A stretch of 64,000 bases of DNA from CAIKMD01 sp035605975. Its GTDB lineage: Bacteria > Pseudomonadota > Alphaproteobacteria > ATCC43930 > CGMCC-115725. The translations under genes and the position numbers were made by a program. The notes beneath the pieces are model-generated. The model was not told where the DNA came from. It worked only from the letters and a program-made list of their open reading frames with translations, and did not search any database. Of the stretch, positions 44,908 to 53,360 are shown piece after piece. The DNA lies in contig DATNGG010000078.1 of the NCBI GenBank assembly GCA_035605975.1, forward strand, positions 13,449-77,448, given 5' to 3'. Numbering within the stretch: the first letter of the stretch is position 1; every line of letters starts with the position of its first letter.

Positions 44908-46041
44908 ATGGCACGAGACGAGCGGGCGGAGGAGCTGCGCCGGCACATGAACCCTCTCTATGGGCCGCGCAAGCTGAAGCTTGGCACCTTTTCGACCAAT
45001 TTGAGCGGCGGCTGCGCCATCAGCACGATCGACGGCACGCTTCAAGCCGATTGGCCGAGCACGCTCGAATTGGCGCGCATGGCGGACGAGATGGCATTCG
45101 AGGCGCTGGTGCCGGTCGGACGCTGGAAGGGCTTCGGCGGCGTCACCAATTTCAATTCCGCGGGCTTCGAATCCTTCACCTGGGCGGCGGCGATCGGCGC
45201 CTCGACGCGAAATTCGACGGTGTTCGCGACCTCGCACATCCCGACCATCCATCCGATCCTCGCGGCCAAGCAGGCGATGACCATCGACCATGTGACGCAG
45301 GGCCGCTTCGCCCTCAACATCGTCACCGGCTGGTTCAAGCCCGAGATCGAGATGTTCGGCGCGCCGCAGATGGACCACGACACGCGCTATGATTGCGCGG
45401 TCGAATGGCTCGATATCATCAAGCGGCTGTGGACCGAGGAGCGCGAGTTCGACTTCGACGGCCGCTTCTATCAGATCAAGAAAGGTTGGCTCCAGCCCAA
45501 GCCGGTGCAGAAGCCCTATCCGGTGGTGATGAACGCGGGCGGATCGGAGAAGGGCCGGCATTACGCCGCCAAATATTGCGACGTCGCCTTTGTCGTCTTC
45601 GCGAGCCACGATCTCGAGGCGGCCAAGGCGCAGATCGCCTCTTATCGCGAGCTGGCGCGCCGCGAATACGGCCGCGAGCTCCAGGTCTGGTCCTATTGCT
45701 ATGTGGTGCAGCGCGAGACCGAGAAGGAAGCGCGCGACTTCCTTGATTACTACGTCACCCAAAAGGGCGATTGGGAGGCCGCGACCAATCTCGTCGATAC
45801 CATGGGCATCAACGCCGAGACCTTCCCGCCCGGCGTGCTGCAGGAGATGAAAAAGCATTTCATCGCCGGCTGGGGCGGCTATCCGCTGGTCGGCACGAAA
45901 GAGCAGATCGTCGACGGCTTGGCGCAGCTCTCGCGCATCGGGCTCGACGGAACGCTCCTCTCCTGGCCGCGCTACATCGAGGAAATGCGGCAATTCCAGC
46001 GCAGCACCATGCCGCTCATCATCGAGGCGGGATTGCGCTAG
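44908..46041 (+). CDS. LLM class flavin-dependent oxidoreductase (SsuD/RutA-like)
   Basis: A 377-residue luciferase-like FMN-dependent monooxygenase. The TIM barrel shows LGTFSTNLSGGCAIST, FEALVPVGRWKGFGG, FATSHIPTIHPILAAKQAMTI and the FMN-site like FALNIVTGWFKPEIEMFG, all close to the SsuD/RutA branch. GGGAGG five bases before ATG 44908 decides the start over the GTG two codons earlier. No partner flavin reductase is adjacent. The substrate is unknown; alkane sulfonates, pyrimidines and terpenoids are typical. Confidence 0.9.
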   Translation: MARDERAEELRRHMNPLYGPRKLKLGTFSTNLSGGCAISTIDGTLQADWPSTLELARMADEMAFEALVPVGRWKGFGGVTNFNSAGFESFTWAAAIGASTRNSTVFATSHIPTIHPILAAKQAMTIDHVTQGRFALNIVTGWFKPEIEMFGAPQMDHDTRYDCAVEWLDIIKRLWTEEREFDFDGRFYQIKKGWLQPKPVQKPYPVVMNAGGSEKGRHYAAKYCDVAFVVFASHDLEAAKAQIASYRELARREYGRELQVWSYCYVVQRETEKEARDFLDYYVTQKGDWEAATNLVDTMGINAETFPPGVLQEMKKHFIAGWGGYPLVGTKEQIVDGLAQLSRIGLDGTLLSWPRYIEEMRQFQRSTMPLIIEAGLR

Positions 46042-46139
46042 GCTGACGCGCCGGCTCGACACGGCACCGGCGGCGCCCCCGGGTTCCGGGCAGGCGCTTT
46101 CCGGCCTAAACTCATCGCGACGACAGGGAGATGGTTTTC

Positions 46140-46742
46140 ATGCTTGCTCGACGGTTCCTGCCCTTGATCTTTGTCCTGGGGTTCGTTGTGGCAGGCCCGC
46201 CCCGCGCCCTGGCGCAATCCGATCCCGCCAGCCTGCTCAAGACCGTCAGCGCCCAGGTGCTGCAGATTCTCGACGACACGCAGCAGCCCGAGGCGCAGCG
46301 CAAGCAGCGCTTCGAGGCGCTGGTCGATCAGTATTTCGATATGCCGCGCATCGCGCGTTTCGTGCTCGGGACGGCCTGGCGCCGCTCCAGCGATGCGGAG
46401 CGCCAGCAATTCACCGCCGCGTTCCGCACCTACATGATCGATTTCTATTGGGGCCGCTTCCAGCAATATGCCGGGCAGAGCTTCCGGGTGTTGGGCCAGC
46501 GGCCGCAATCCGGCACGATCACCATCGTCAACACCGAGATCGTCCAGCCTTCGGGCCAGCAGCCGGCCAAGGTCGATTGGACGGTCGCGAAAGAAGGCGA
46601 CGACAACAAGATCATCGATGTGAGCATCGCCGGCATCAGCCAGGTGCTGACCTATCGGCAAGAATTCGCCGCGGTGATCGAGCGCAACAATGGCCGCGTC
46701 GGCGCGCTGATCGACGAGATCAACCGCAAGATCAAGGGCTGA
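46140..46742 (+). CDS. MlaC/Ttg2D-family phospholipid-binding protein
   Basis: A 200-residue periplasmic protein: signal peptide at residues 1-25 (ends ALA-QS), then a Tol_Tol_Ttg2/MlaC domain with YFDMPRIARFVLGTAWRR, FRTYMIDFYWGRFQQYAGQ and VDWTVAKEGDDNKIIDVSIAGISQ. MlaC ferries phospholipid between membrane ABC complex and outer membrane. No mlaBDEF genes are here. The second ATG (46140) is used since the upstream AGGGAG abuts the first. The amidohydrolase follows 16 bases later, probably co-transcribed. Confidence 0.85.
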   Translation: MLARRFLPLIFVLGFVVAGPPRALAQSDPASLLKTVSAQVLQILDDTQQPEAQRKQRFEALVDQYFDMPRIARFVLGTAWRRSSDAERQQFTAAFRTYMIDFYWGRFQQYAGQSFRVLGQRPQSGTITIVNTEIVQPSGQQPAKVDWTVAKEGDDNKIIDVSIAGISQVLTYRQEFAAVIERNNGRVGALIDEINRKIKG

Positions 46743-46758
46743 GGCCGCGGAGGAGACG

Positions 46759-47574
46759 ATGCTGATCATCGACGCGCATGTGCATCTCTGGGCCAATAGC
46801 AAGCCCAATGCCGGCCACCGCCAAGTCCCGGAGCTCACCGCCGAGCAGCTCATCAAGGAGATGGACGAGGCCGGGGTCGATGCGGCGGTGATCCAGCCGC
46901 CCAATTGGGATGCGACCTCGAACGAGGTCGCGGTCGAGGCGGCGCGGCGCCATCCCAAGCGCTATGCGGTGCTTGGCTGGTTCCCCCTCGACAAGCCCGA
47001 GAGCCGCGCGCTGGTCGATGGCTGGAAGAAGCGTCCGGGCATGCTCGGCCTGCGCTTCACCTTCCTCCAGCCGCATCAGCAGAGCTGGCCGACGGACGGG
47101 ACGATGGATTGGCTCTGGCCGGCGGCGGAGAAGGCCGGCCTGCCGGTGGCGCTGGGTGCGGCGAATTTCCTGCCGCTCGTCGGCAAAGTCGCCGAGCGGC
47201 ATCCGGGCCTGCGCCTCGTCATCGATCATATGGGACTTCAGGCGCGCAGCAAGGACGCCGCCGCCTTCGCCAATCTGCCGGCGGTGCTGGCGCTCGCCAA
47301 GCATCCGAACGTCGCGGTGAAGGCGACGGGCGCCGCCGGTTATTCGAGCGAGCCCTACCCCTTCCGCAACGTCCATGCGCCCTTGAAGGCGATCTACGAT
47401 GCCTTCGGCCCGGAGCGCATGTTCTGGGGCACGGATATCACGCGCATGAGCTGCTCCTGGCGGGAGTGTGTCACCCTCTTCACGGAAGAGCTGGACTTCC
47501 TCTCCGCGCGGGACAAGGAGCTCGTCATGGGCGAAGCGCTCTGCCGCTGGCTCGGCTGGGATCTCAAACGCTGA
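46759..47574 (+). CDS. Amidohydrolase family protein (Amidohydro_2)
   Basis: A 271-residue TIM-barrel metal hydrolase of the Amidohydro_2/sulfomuconolactone hydrolase type. N-terminal metal motif IDAHVHLW, HMGL in VIDHMGLQ, and the catalytic Asp in FWGTDITRMSCSWRE are present. Likely acts on a lactone or aromatic-ring derivative. It follows the MlaC-like gene by 16 bases. Confidence 0.9.
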   Translation: MLIIDAHVHLWANSKPNAGHRQVPELTAEQLIKEMDEAGVDAAVIQPPNWDATSNEVAVEAARRHPKRYAVLGWFPLDKPESRALVDGWKKRPGMLGLRFTFLQPHQQSWPTDGTMDWLWPAAEKAGLPVALGAANFLPLVGKVAERHPGLRLVIDHMGLQARSKDAAAFANLPAVLALAKHPNVAVKATGAAGYSSEPYPFRNVHAPLKAIYDAFGPERMFWGTDITRMSCSWRECVTLFTEELDFLSARDKELVMGEALCRWLGWDLKR

Positions 47575-47613
47575 CCGGCTCGCATCCGAGCATCGGCAGG
47601 AGGAGGGGGAGGC

Positions 47614-47805
47614 ATGGCTGTCAATCTTCGGGTTCGGCGCGCGCTGTTCGCGGCGGAGCGGATCATTCGCAGCACAGAGAGCGGCGAGCTCGCCGAAATC
47701 CTCCTCCTCTGCATTCTCGGCATGCTCGCTTCGGTCCTTCTTCTGGCGCCCGGCGACCAGACGCTCGATGGGATGCGTCACATCGTCGCCTGCGTCCTCG
47801 ACTGA
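47614..47805 (+). CDS. Small membrane protein (63 residues), unknown
   Basis: A 63-residue protein with a basic N-terminus, a segment GELAEILLLCILGMLASVLLLA forming one helix at about 25-46, and a short end with a Cys. A very strong ribosome site (AGGAGGAGGGGGAGGC) precedes ATG 47614. The next gene converges. No family recognised; the coding look and the ribosome site make it real. Confidence 0.65.
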   Translation: MAVNLRVRRALFAAERIIRSTESGELAEILLLCILGMLASVLLLAPGDQTLDGMRHIVACVLD

Positions 47806-47812
47806 GGCGAAG

Positions 47813-48619
47813 TTAGAGCGAGCGGTTCAAGATCCAGGCGAGGCGCACACCAGCGCGGCGCAGCCGGTCGCGCATCACCTCCTGCGCGCCCGCCTCGTAG
47901 CCGCTGGTAAGAATGCCGTTCCGCGGCAAATAGCGATAGACGAAGCTGCGCGCGACCGCATGGCTTTCATTCGCCCAATCGGCCGGCGAGCCCTTCTGCC
48001 ACTCGCGCCGGTCCCCGGCCGAAATCGTGCGGGCGAGCACCGCCGCGATCTCGCGCGTATCGTCCGTCTCGTCCGCGGCGGCATCGTCCCACACATCGCG
48101 CAGATTGGTGCGCCGCCCGTCATCGACCAGCACGACGCGCGCGCCGCCGTGATCGCCATTGTCGGCGACGCGCAGCGGCTGGTGAATGTCGGTCGCGAGG
48201 CAAACGACGAATTTGAGCGCCACCAACCGGCTCTCGGCGGAGGCGGATTTGTCGCGCAGCACGGCGATGGAATGATCGAGCTTAGCGACGATGCAGGCGC
48301 CATTGCGGCAATCGCGCTGGGGGCCATGGCTGGCCTGCGAGATATCGAGCGTCGCGACGGCGTCGAGCGAGGAAAGGTCGTCGATTGCCAGCAAAGCCTG
48401 GAGATGGGCGGCGGCCCGCTCGTCGAGAAATTGCTCAGCGATGGCAGCGACGATGCGGTGGCCGGGCTCGCTATCCGCCCGCGCCGCGCCCACGCCAACA
48501 CCCGCCAGCAGCATGAGGGCGATGGGCAGCAGCGCGCGGCGCGCCCAAGGGGCGACGCGGCGATGCGGCACGAGCCGCCGCGAAAAGGCCGGAAATCTGA
48601 GGCGCAGGCGTGTCATCAA
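47813..48619 (-). CDS. S1/P1-nuclease-fold protein, zinc site degenerate
   Basis: A 268-residue exported protein (hydrophobic signal at about 29-48) that reads like an S1/P1 nuclease: GHRIVAAIAEQFL, VALKFVVCLATDIHQPLRVADNGDHGG and TNLRDVWDD. In active members three zinc ions are held by an N-terminal Trp, GH His, Asp of WAD, His of WHF, H-x3-D-x5-H and an NLH-x3-D. Here His54, Asp144 and Asp178 remain, but Cys140, Arg150 and Arg174 replace three His ligands, and the WAD to WHF segment is missing between VAT (about 90) and LDIS. Likely an inactive fold or a decaying gene, still in one open frame. Confidence 0.8.
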   Translation of the reverse strand: MMTRLRLRFPAFSRRLVPHRRVAPWARRALLPIALMLLAGVGVGAARADSEPGHRIVAAIAEQFLDERAAAHLQALLAIDDLSSLDAVATLDISQASHGPQRDCRNGACIVAKLDHSIAVLRDKSASAESRLVALKFVVCLATDIHQPLRVADNGDHGGARVVLVDDGRRTNLRDVWDDAAADETDDTREIAAVLARTISAGDRREWQKGSPADWANESHAVARSFVYRYLPRNGILTSGYEAGAQEVMRDRLRRAGVRLAWILNRSL

Positions 48620-48742
48620 CGGAAAATCCCTTGTCTGCGAGGCAACTTGGCGGAATCCCGCCCTAGCTGGGGATTATCGCCTCGACCGGGTAAAATCCCG
48701 GTTAGGAGCCGCGATGTCGCCCGCCCGTGCTAGGTTTCCGCC

Positions 48743-50383
48743 ATGACGCATGTCCCGGTTCTCATCGCCGGCGCCGGGCCTGTCGGGCTGAGCCTCGCCG
48801 CGGACCTTGCCTGGCGCGGCATTGAAAGCCTGATCGTCGAGCCGCTCGCCGCCGTCCATCCGCATCCGCGCGCGATTTCGATCGGCGTCCGGACCATGGA
48901 GCATTTCCGCCGCCTCGGCCTCGACCAGAAGACCATCGATGCCGGGGTGCCGCGCGGCCGGCCGCTCGACGTGGTCTATGTCACACGCCTGCTCGATCGG
49001 GAGATTTTCCGCTTTCCGATCCCCTCCATCGCGGCGTTGGGGCGCGGCGACACGGCGTTGCTGCGCGACATTCCCGAAATCGCCGCCTCGCCCTATTACA
49101 AGACCTGGACCGCCCAGGCGCCGCTCGAGCGCATGCTTCGCGCGCATATCGCCGCCCTGCCGCTCTGCGCGGCGCGCTATGGCTGGCATCTCGAGTCCTT
49201 TTCCGAGAGCCGCGAGGGCGTCACCGCGCGCCTTATCGAGGAGGCGAGCGGCCGCACGGACAGCGTAACCGCCGACTATCTCGTCGGCTGCGACGGTGCG
49301 AGCAGCACGGTGCGCCAGGGTCTCGGCATCACCCTCGCGGGCCGCGGCACGCTCGGCGAGGCATGCGGGATCTATTTTCGGGCGAAGGAGCTGGACCGCC
49401 GTCTCGGCGCGCGGCCGGGCGTCATGTATTGGGTCTTGGCGCCCGGCTGCGGCGGGGTGATCTACACCATCGATGGCGGCGATGAATTCGTCTTCAACCG
49501 CTATTTCATGCCGGGCGAGCAGGCCCTCTCCGGCGATCCGGCCGAGCTCGTGCGGCGCGCCATCGGCGCGCCGCTCGCGATCGAGATTCTCTCGGTCCAG
49601 AACTGGCTGCCGCGCCAACTGGTTGCCGAAAGCTATGGCACGTCGCGCTGCTTCCTCGCCGGCGACGCCTGCCATCTCTTCGTGCCGACCGGCGGCTTCG
49701 GGATGAATACCGGCATCGGCGACGCTGTCGATCTCGCCTGGAAGATCGAGGCGGTGCTGAAAGGCTGGGGCGGGCCGCAGCTGCTCGCCAGCTATGAGCG
49801 CGAGCGGCGGCCGGTCGGGCTCGGCAATACGCTCGAAGCCGCCGACAATTACGACCGCAGCGGCGAAATTTTCATCCAGCCGGCGGCGCTCGAGGAGCCC
49901 GGTCCCGCCGGCGAGGCGGCGCGTGCCGCCGCGGCGTCGAAGCTGCCGCCGAAGATCAAGCATTTCGCGCCGATCGGCGTGCATCTCGGCTATCACTATG
50001 AGAACTCGCCGATCATCGCGCCGGATGGCACGACGCCGCCGGCTTTCGATGCCGCGCGCTACAGCCCGAGCGCGCGGCCGGGGCACCGCGCGCCGCATGC
50101 GTGGCTCTCGCACAACCGCTCGACGCTCGATCTCTTCGGCTGCGGCTTCTGCCTCATGCGCTTCGCCGATGCGCCCGACAGTCGCGGCTTGCGCGGCGCG
50201 GCCGAGGCGGCCGGCCTCCCCTTGCGGGAGGTCTCAATCAGCGATCCCGCGATCGCCGCGCTCTATGAGAGAAAGCTGGTGCTGGTGCGCCCCGACGGGC
50301 ATGTCGCTTGGCGCGGCGACGACGCGCCCGCCGATCCACGCCGCCTGATCGATATCGTCCGCGGCGCGGCGCGCGATTACTGA
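48743..50383 (+). CDS. FAD-dependent monooxygenase (PheA/TfdB family)
   Basis: A 546-residue flavoprotein hydroxylase. The Rossmann FAD motif is GAGPVGLSLAADLA, the DG motif YLVGCDGASSTVR, and the GD motif FLAGDACHLFVPTGGFGMNTGIGDA; the substrate domain and a thioredoxin-like C-terminal piece (about 440-546) give the normal length. Members hydroxylate phenols or similar aromatics with NAD(P)H. Stop overlaps the 3' end of the DUF799 lipoprotein gene by 7 bases, tail to tail. A substrate cannot be inferred. Confidence 0.93.
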   Translation: MTHVPVLIAGAGPVGLSLAADLAWRGIESLIVEPLAAVHPHPRAISIGVRTMEHFRRLGLDQKTIDAGVPRGRPLDVVYVTRLLDREIFRFPIPSIAALGRGDTALLRDIPEIAASPYYKTWTAQAPLERMLRAHIAALPLCAARYGWHLESFSESREGVTARLIEEASGRTDSVTADYLVGCDGASSTVRQGLGITLAGRGTLGEACGIYFRAKELDRRLGARPGVMYWVLAPGCGGVIYTIDGGDEFVFNRYFMPGEQALSGDPAELVRRAIGAPLAIEILSVQNWLPRQLVAESYGTSRCFLAGDACHLFVPTGGFGMNTGIGDAVDLAWKIEAVLKGWGGPQLLASYERERRPVGLGNTLEAADNYDRSGEIFIQPAALEEPGPAGEAARAAAASKLPPKIKHFAPIGVHLGYHYENSPIIAPDGTTPPAFDAARYSPSARPGHRAPHAWLSHNRSTLDLFGCGFCLMRFADAPDSRGLRGAAEAAGLPLREVSISDPAIAALYERKLVLVRPDGHVAWRGDDAPADPRRLIDIVRGAARDY

Positions 50384-51036
50384 GTCACGGTCTTCTTGGC
50401 GGCGATGTCGTAGGGGCCGGGAAGCAAGCCTTGCCCTTTGGTATAAAAAGCGAGCGCGTTCGCTTGATTGGCGAGCGGCAGGTAATTGGGATGGGCGCGC
50501 TGGATCGCCGCGACGATCGCGTCGGCGATCAGATCGGCGAACAGGTTTCCGCTGCTCGCATGCGGCGAATATTGCGTGCGGACTCGAGCGTCCCACAGCG
50601 TCTTGCCGGTTTTGCCGCTTTTCAGCGTGTAGTGAATATCGACGATCGTCGCCGCCGATATCACCGCATATTGGGTCGTCCAATTCTCGATGCTCGCATA
50701 GAGAATGGCATCGGCGCCGAAGAGCGAAGCGACCCGCACCGGATCCGCGCTGGCAACGAGATCCGCATCGGACAGCCCGTCGTCTTCCATCGTCCGCTTC
50801 ACCATATTGACCGGAAAGACGTAGTAGCCGCGCTCGGCCAAGGGCACGGGAAGCGTCGCAAGGAAGCTGTCGGGAGCGTCGACTTGCGTGCTCTTGTTCA
50901 CGATCGGCACGATCAGAATCGAGCGCGGCGCTTCGGCCTTCAGCAGCGAATAGTCTTTGTCGGGGAGCGGCGCCTGACATCCGCCCAAAGCCAAGGCGCC
51001 GAGACAAAGGACGATGAGGTGACGGTACATCGGCAT
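50377..51036 (-). CDS. DUF799 / GNA1162-like lipoprotein
   Basis: A 219-residue outer-membrane-type lipoprotein: signal with lipobox LGALALGGC, then a DUF799 domain (RSILIVPIVNKSTQVDAP, LPVPLAERGYYVFPVNMV, ADAILYASIENWTTQYAVIS). Structures of the neisserial member resemble the TolB fold. ATG 51036-51034 is used, with AAGAGA just before it; ATG 51030 is possible. Last gene of a four-gene operon with CsgG-like and DUF4810 partners. Known in Neisseria as the GNA1162 surface lipoprotein (recalled, not searched). Confidence 0.87.
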   Translation of the reverse strand: MPMYRHLIVLCLGALALGGCQAPLPDKDYSLLKAEAPRSILIVPIVNKSTQVDAPDSFLATLPVPLAERGYYVFPVNMVKRTMEDDGLSDADLVASADPVRVASLFGADAILYASIENWTTQYAVISAATIVDIHYTLKSGKTGKTLWDARVRTQYSPHASSGNLFADLIADAIVAAIQRAHPNYLPLANQANALAFYTKGQGLLPGPYDIAAKKTVTQ

Positions 51037-51041
51037 TTCTC

Positions 51042-51446
51042 TTAGCTCGAGGGCGTGGATGCCGAAGGCGCCGGCACCTGCGGCGATGGCGGCGGCTCCG
51101 GTTCGGCGGTTTTTTGCCCGGTCTTGGCCAGCGCGATCGCCTTTTCCATGTAACGAGCGGACTCCGGCCAGGCCTTTTCCTCGCGCTCGAACATCTCGAT
51201 CGCTTTCGCGGCGTTGCCATGGGCGAGCTCCTCGTAGCCGTATTCGGCATAGAGGCCCGGCGGAACTTTCCTGTTTTGGTCTTGGTCGGAGGTGACCTCC
51301 TGCAGCGCTTTTTCGTAGTCCGGTTCGGCTTTGGGGTCTTCGTAATAGGCGTAAAGTGCGCCGCTGTAATTGCCCCAATTGTATTTCGGGCCCGGCTGAC
51401 AGCCGGCGAGACCGAGAAGTAAAGCAAGCAGCATCCAACGACGCAT
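51042..51446 (-). CDS. DUF4810 lipoprotein
   Basis: A 134-residue lipoprotein: signal with lipobox LGLAGC, then a DUF4810 domain (YNWGNYSGALYAYYEDP, VPPGLYAEYGYEELAHGN, AIEMFEREEKAWPESARYM) and a Pro/Ser-rich tail. Third gene of the CsgG-like operon; only 5 bases separate its stop from the DUF799 gene. Together with DUF799 and CsgG it forms a conserved proteobacterial trio of unknown role. Confidence 0.87.
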   Translation of the reverse strand: MRRWMLLALLLGLAGCQPGPKYNWGNYSGALYAYYEDPKAEPDYEKALQEVTSDQDQNRKVPPGLYAEYGYEELAHGNAAKAIEMFEREEKAWPESARYMEKAIALAKTGQKTAEPEPPPSPQVPAPSASTPSS

Positions 51447-51456
51447 GGGCCTGGCC

Positions 51457-51768
51457 TTAATTGGGGAGCTCGATGGTTTTCGCTTCTTCGCCGCCGAAGT
51501 ACACCGGTTGCGAAAACAGAACTCGGTTGCGATCCCGCACCTCGACCTGATGCGTGCCGCGCTTCACCACCAAGGTCTTGTTGACGCCGTCATAGACCGA
51601 GGCGGGACCGATGGTGACACCGTCAAGGATCAGAACCGCCGTCGACGATGCATTCGTGAACTGAAGGTGGGGATTGTCATTGACGGTGCTCACTGCAACA
51701 TGGGGGCGCGAGCACGCCGAGATCGAAGCGACGAGAGCGACGGCACAGAGCAGCTTCGCGACGGTCAT
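51457..51768 (-). CDS. Small lipoprotein, PEGA-like
   Basis: A 103-residue lipoprotein with lipobox SISAC and a mature part of about 85 residues (VSTVNDNPHLQFTNASSTAV, LILDGVTIGPASVYDG, KRGTHQVEVRDRN) resembling a PEGA-type beta module. It starts 4 bases inside the CsgG-like gene's stop (ATGA), so translation is coupled. I do not recall this extra member in the standard CsgG-DUF4810-DUF799 arrangement. Confidence 0.78.
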   Translation of the reverse strand: MTVAKLLCAVALVASISACSRPHVAVSTVNDNPHLQFTNASSTAVLILDGVTIGPASVYDGVNKTLVVKRGTHQVEVRDRNRVLFSQPVYFGGEEAKTIELPN

Positions 51769-52778
51769 GGCGCCGCCGCCGGCGCGACGTAGAAATTGCT
51801 CTTCGCTCCCGCGGGGATATGGCCGGAGACAAGCCGGCAGATCGAGCCTTCATCCGTCTCGCTCTGGCCAAAGCTGCTCTCGACAACCATCTCGGCGATC
51901 TGCGTCGGCGGCAAATCGATGTCCAGTCCGCTTTGCGCGCTGCGCACCGTCCCTCCGGGCTGCATGATCGCCAGATGATCGCCCGGCTTCAGGCCTTGGT
52001 GCGGTCCGCCGGTGATGTAGATTTTATCGCCGTCGATTTTGAGAATGTCCGTCCGCCACGGCCGCTCTTCGAGCTTCGCGATGATTGTGCTGAGGACGTC
52101 GGAAATCGCCGCACCGATCGCGCGATCGTTGAGGGTTGAATCGTAGGCGGCTTGATTGCCGAAGCCCAAAACCGTGCCGGCTTCGATAGTCGCCTGGCCG
52201 CTGCCCGAGGCGGAAAAGAACACGCGGCCGGTTTTGACGTCGACGAGCCTGATCTCAACCTTAGCGCGCGCGACTTGCGTCTTCGTATTGCTGAAGAACC
52301 CGCTTTGTCCCTCGATCTCTCGGCCGAATTCCGTCAGCGATCCGACGATGATCGCATCGACGCCGACGATATTGCCGGCGACGCCCGAAATGGCCTGCTC
52401 GGTGCGGACGAGGTTGAGATCGGGACGCTCGAAAACGAGAAAGCGGCCCGATTCGACCAGCCGGGCGCTGAGCATGTCGCTGGTTTGCCGGCCAAGCGGA
52501 TCGACCTGGTCGCCGGTGAGCAAGGCCCGCCCGTAGCGCGTCTCGTTCGTGAATCGCCCGATCGCGATCTTGCGCTTGTAGATTTTGGCTGCTGGCAGCG
52601 GCGGAGCGGCCGTGACCACGGCTGGCGGAGACTGCACGGCCATCGGAACCGGCGCGGGCGTCGCGCAAGCCGCGAGCAAAAAGACGCCCGCGACCGCACT
52701 GGCCGCCCGCACGATTCTTGCCCATGGCGCCCCCCGCCCTGGACCAACTTGCAACACGACACGCCCCCGCTGTGACAA
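51765..52778 (-). CDS. CsgG/HfaB-family lipoprotein
   Basis: A protein of up to 337 residues. The domain starts after a lipobox FLLAAC at about 33-38 and shows the CsgG pattern: KIAIGRFTNETRYGR, DMLSARLVESGRFLVFERPDL, VDAIIVGSLTEFG, RVFFSASGSG, and a C-terminal extension with DILKIDGDKIYITGGPHQGLKPGD. CsgG forms outer-membrane export pores for curli; HfaB is similar in holdfast. The start is unsure: the long frame begins at a TTG (52778), with later GTG options at 52757 and 52712. First gene of a four-gene operon. Confidence 0.85.
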   Translation of the reverse strand: MSQRGRVVLQVGPGRGAPWARIVRAASAVAGVFLLAACATPAPVPMAVQSPPAVVTAAPPLPAAKIYKRKIAIGRFTNETRYGRALLTGDQVDPLGRQTSDMLSARLVESGRFLVFERPDLNLVRTEQAISGVAGNIVGVDAIIVGSLTEFGREIEGQSGFFSNTKTQVARAKVEIRLVDVKTGRVFFSASGSGQATIEAGTVLGFGNQAAYDSTLNDRAIGAAISDVLSTIIAKLEERPWRTDILKIDGDKIYITGGPHQGLKPGDHLAIMQPGGTVRSAQSGLDIDLPPTQIAEMVVESSFGQSETDEGSICRLVSGHIPAGAKSNFYVAPAAAP

Positions 52779-52802
52779 TGTTCTCGGAACTACCTCTTTT
52801 GG

Positions 52803-52832
52803 AGTATTCCACTTTTAGTTGATTGCAGTCAA
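52803..52832 (-). promoter_or_regulatory. Candidate sigma70 promoter of the CsgG-like operon
   Basis: On the minus strand TTGACT (52832-52827) and AATACT (52808-52803), 18 bases apart, sit just upstream of the CsgG-like gene. A divergent gap of about 144 bases also serves the ridA-like gene. Confidence 0.5.
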
Positions 52833-52922
52833 CCACGGTTGTGCTCGACGTCCAGGCGGCGGGCCGCCTTGACCGGCTGCACAGGCTCCCGCACCCTTCC
52901 CTCGATTGAGCAGGAGTTCCGA

Positions 52923-53348
52923 ATGAGCAAATCGATCGAGCATGTCCATTGGCCCGATGCGCCGGAGATGTGGATGCCCTATGCGCCGGCGATCAAGGTG
53001 CGCGGCGGCACGACGGTCTATCTCGCCGGCGTCACCGCGGCGCCGGTCTATCATCATCACCCGCATCGGCCCGAAGAATTCGACCGCATGCCGCGCGACA
53101 TGGAAGGCCAGGCGCGCGCCGCGCTCGACAATTTGAAGCGCGGCCTCGAAGCGGTGGGCGCGCGCTTCGCGGACGTCGTCACCGCCGACCGGTTCGTCAC
53201 GGATTTGAGCGATCAGGACGCGCTCAACCGCGTCTGGGCGGAGTATTTCCACGACGCCAAGCCCGCGACGACGACGGTGCAGGTGGTGCGGCTCGCGACC
53301 GACCCGCGCTGCCTCATCGAGATCAACGCGGTCGCGGTGATCGATTGA
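52923..53348 (+). CDS. RidA/YjgF-YER057c family protein
   Basis: A 141-residue member of the RidA superfamily. The core GTTVYLAGVTAAPVYH, LDNLKRGLEAVGARFADVVTADRFVTDL and the end CLIEINAVAVID carries the Arg-Glu pair of deaminase-active members (Arg before CLIEI). A His-rich YHHHPHRPEEF loop replaces the usual shorter insert. AGGAG precedes ATG 52923. Probably hydrolyses an enamine/imine or acts in catabolism of an aromatic amide; substrate unknown. Confidence 0.9.
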   Translation: MSKSIEHVHWPDAPEMWMPYAPAIKVRGGTTVYLAGVTAAPVYHHHPHRPEEFDRMPRDMEGQARAALDNLKRGLEAVGARFADVVTADRFVTDLSDQDALNRVWAEYFHDAKPATTTVQVVRLATDPRCLIEINAVAVID

Positions 53349-53360
53349 AAGGCCGCGGCC

